Of a stretch of 5,578 nt of DNA, positions 5,148-5,578 are shown in pieces; position 1 is the first letter of the stretch, and every line of letters begins with the position of its first letter. The DNA lies in assembly GCA_903897155.1 (NCBI GenBank), contig CAIUAO010000045.1, positions 1-5,578 of the forward strand, read 5' to 3'. Position numbers and translations under genes: made by a program. The DNA comes from an uncultured Actinomycetes bacterium (lineage in GTDB: Bacteria > Actinomycetota > Actinomycetes > Nanopelagicales > Nanopelagicaceae). The notes under the pieces were generated by a model. The model saw only the letters and a program-made list of their open reading frames with translations, was not told where the DNA came from and did not search any database.

Positions 5148-5468
5148 ATGATTAATGACATCACGATTATGCAGCGGGAGTTAACTCCCTTCGAGCACCT
5201 AGTACTCGCCCTTGTCTGTGAAGGAAAATCTAATTCTGCAATTGCATTTGAAACTTCACATACCGAAAAAGTTGTTGAAAATACCGTCAGTCGCTCAGCC
5301 CGCGCCTTTGGAATCACTTCAGATGGCGACACAAACGTGCGCGTACTTCTTGCCCTGGCTTACCGCACCAATTTTGGAGACGACGCCTTTGACGACCTAA
5401 ATCTGCCGTGCCGCCACCTGCAAGTTGGACCTGATGGGCGCAAAGTCTGTATGCAACACTTCGAATAA
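5148..5468 (+). CDS. Stand-alone LuxR/GerE-type HTH regulator with a C-terminal Cys/His motif
   Basis: The 106-residue protein is a cytosolic DNA-binding regulator. Residues 12-56 follow the LuxR-type HTH pattern: ELTPFEHLVLALVCEGKSN, then AIAFETSHTEKVVENTVSRS, then ARAFGI, with the recognition helix at about 40-53. There is no receiver, PAS or ligand domain, as nothing precedes the HTH beyond about 11 residues. After the HTH, about 50 residues end in PCRHLQVGPDGRKVCMQHFE, where C88, H90, C101 and H104 form C-x-H-x10-C-x2-H. This could bind a metal, or the cysteines could sense redox state; both are inference. It is divergent from the cytochrome operon, and two palindromes lie between them, so it may control that operon and itself. 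If the GTG at 5139 were used, three residues would be added at the N-terminus. Confidence 0.8.
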   Translation: MINDITIMQRELTPFEHLVLALVCEGKSNSAIAFETSHTEKVVENTVSRSARAFGITSDGDTNVRVLLALAYRTNFGDDAFDDLNLPCRHLQVGPDGRKVCMQHFE

Positions 5469-5480
5469 TCTTCAACTGAG

Positions 5481-5486
5481 TAGAAT
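5481..5486 (+). promoter_or_regulatory. -10 element of a likely leaderless promoter for the right-edge gene
   Basis: TAGAAT, one base from the TATAAT consensus, ends exactly 6 nt before ATG 5493. There is no Shine-Dalgarno sequence. It lies 12 bp after the LuxR-type stop, so the right-edge gene probably has its own promoter. Confidence 0.6.
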
Positions 5487-5492
5487 CTGCTC

Positions 5493-5578
5493 ATGCATCT
5501 ACTAGAAATATTTCAAGCTCTTGTCCTAGCCATACACGTTATCTGTGTTGCTGGCATCGTTGTCCTTCTGCTTATGCA
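5493..5578 (+). CDS. N-terminus of a membrane protein, cut by the window edge
   Basis: Twenty-eight codons are visible from ATG 5493, starting MHLLEIFQALVLAIHVICVA and continuing hydrophobic to the edge. The segment from about residue 8 to 28 is a clear membrane helix or signal anchor. An in-frame TAG lies 12 nt upstream, so this is the first possible ATG, and a near-consensus -10 element sits at leaderless spacing. One histidine (H15) and one cysteine (C18) lie within the helix. The family cannot be named from so short a piece. Confidence 0.6.
   Translation, partial: MHLLEIFQALVLAIHVICVAGIVVLLLM

Noticed and set aside
5471..5478. TTCAACTG upstream of the right-edge gene as a second copy of the TTCAACTA operator
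   Set aside because: It is only a 7-of-8 match to one arm, with no opposing arm; a chance match of this length is likely.

Overview
The window looks like a compact, moderately low-GC actinobacterial chromosome. A streamlined freshwater lineage such as the acI/Nanopelagicales group would fit, but that placement is inference. The main taxonomic clue is the partial gene at the left edge, whose motifs are those of actinobacterial tRNA-guanine transglycosylases. Gaps between genes are very short: 6 bp and 7 bp at the two convergent junctions and 18 bp at one divergent junction, with two 4-bp ATGA overlaps inside one operon. No rRNA, tRNA, CRISPR array, insertion sequence or phage gene is visible.

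Layout. (1) 1-543, +: C-terminal 180 residues of Tgt. (2) 550-1320, -: LigB/DODA-type extradiol dioxygenase, with an 18-bp palindrome over its promoter. (3) 1353-2228, -: DUF2236/MpaB-type oxygenase. (4) 2247-3257, +: Gfo/Idh/MocA NAD(P)-dependent oxidoreductase, divergent from gene 3 through an 18-bp gap holding two overlapping -10 elements. (5) 5029 down to 3265, -: a three-gene operon made of a 53-residue one-helix membrane protein, a cytochrome b6-like di-heme protein, and a divergent subunit-IV-like protein with a large extracytoplasmic insertion. (6) 5148-5468, +: a stand-alone LuxR-type HTH protein with a Cys/His tail, divergent from the cytochrome operon. (7) 5493-5578, +: the start of a membrane protein that runs off the right edge.

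How the genes may work together. The cytochrome operon is the most unusual part. It has the split gene order of b6f complexes (b6, then subunit IV) and b6-like heme-ligand spacing. It lacks the PEWY motif and the usual PW-x-Q motif of the quinol-oxidation site, and no Rieske or cytochrome c gene lies beside it. It may be a quinone-linked redox module distinct from the standard bc1/bcc complex. The adjacent LuxR-type gene and two palindromes in the shared 118-bp divergent region suggest local regulation. The dioxygenase, MpaB-type and oxidoreductase genes could handle aromatic or redox-active small molecules, but no pathway can be assigned.

Expression pattern. Five of the six putative transcription units whose starts are in the window have a TANNNT hexamer ending 6-7 nt before the start codon, as expected for leaderless mRNAs. 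Genes inside the operon and the LuxR-type gene instead have Shine-Dalgarno sequences. Both convergent gene pairs lack an obvious intrinsic terminator.
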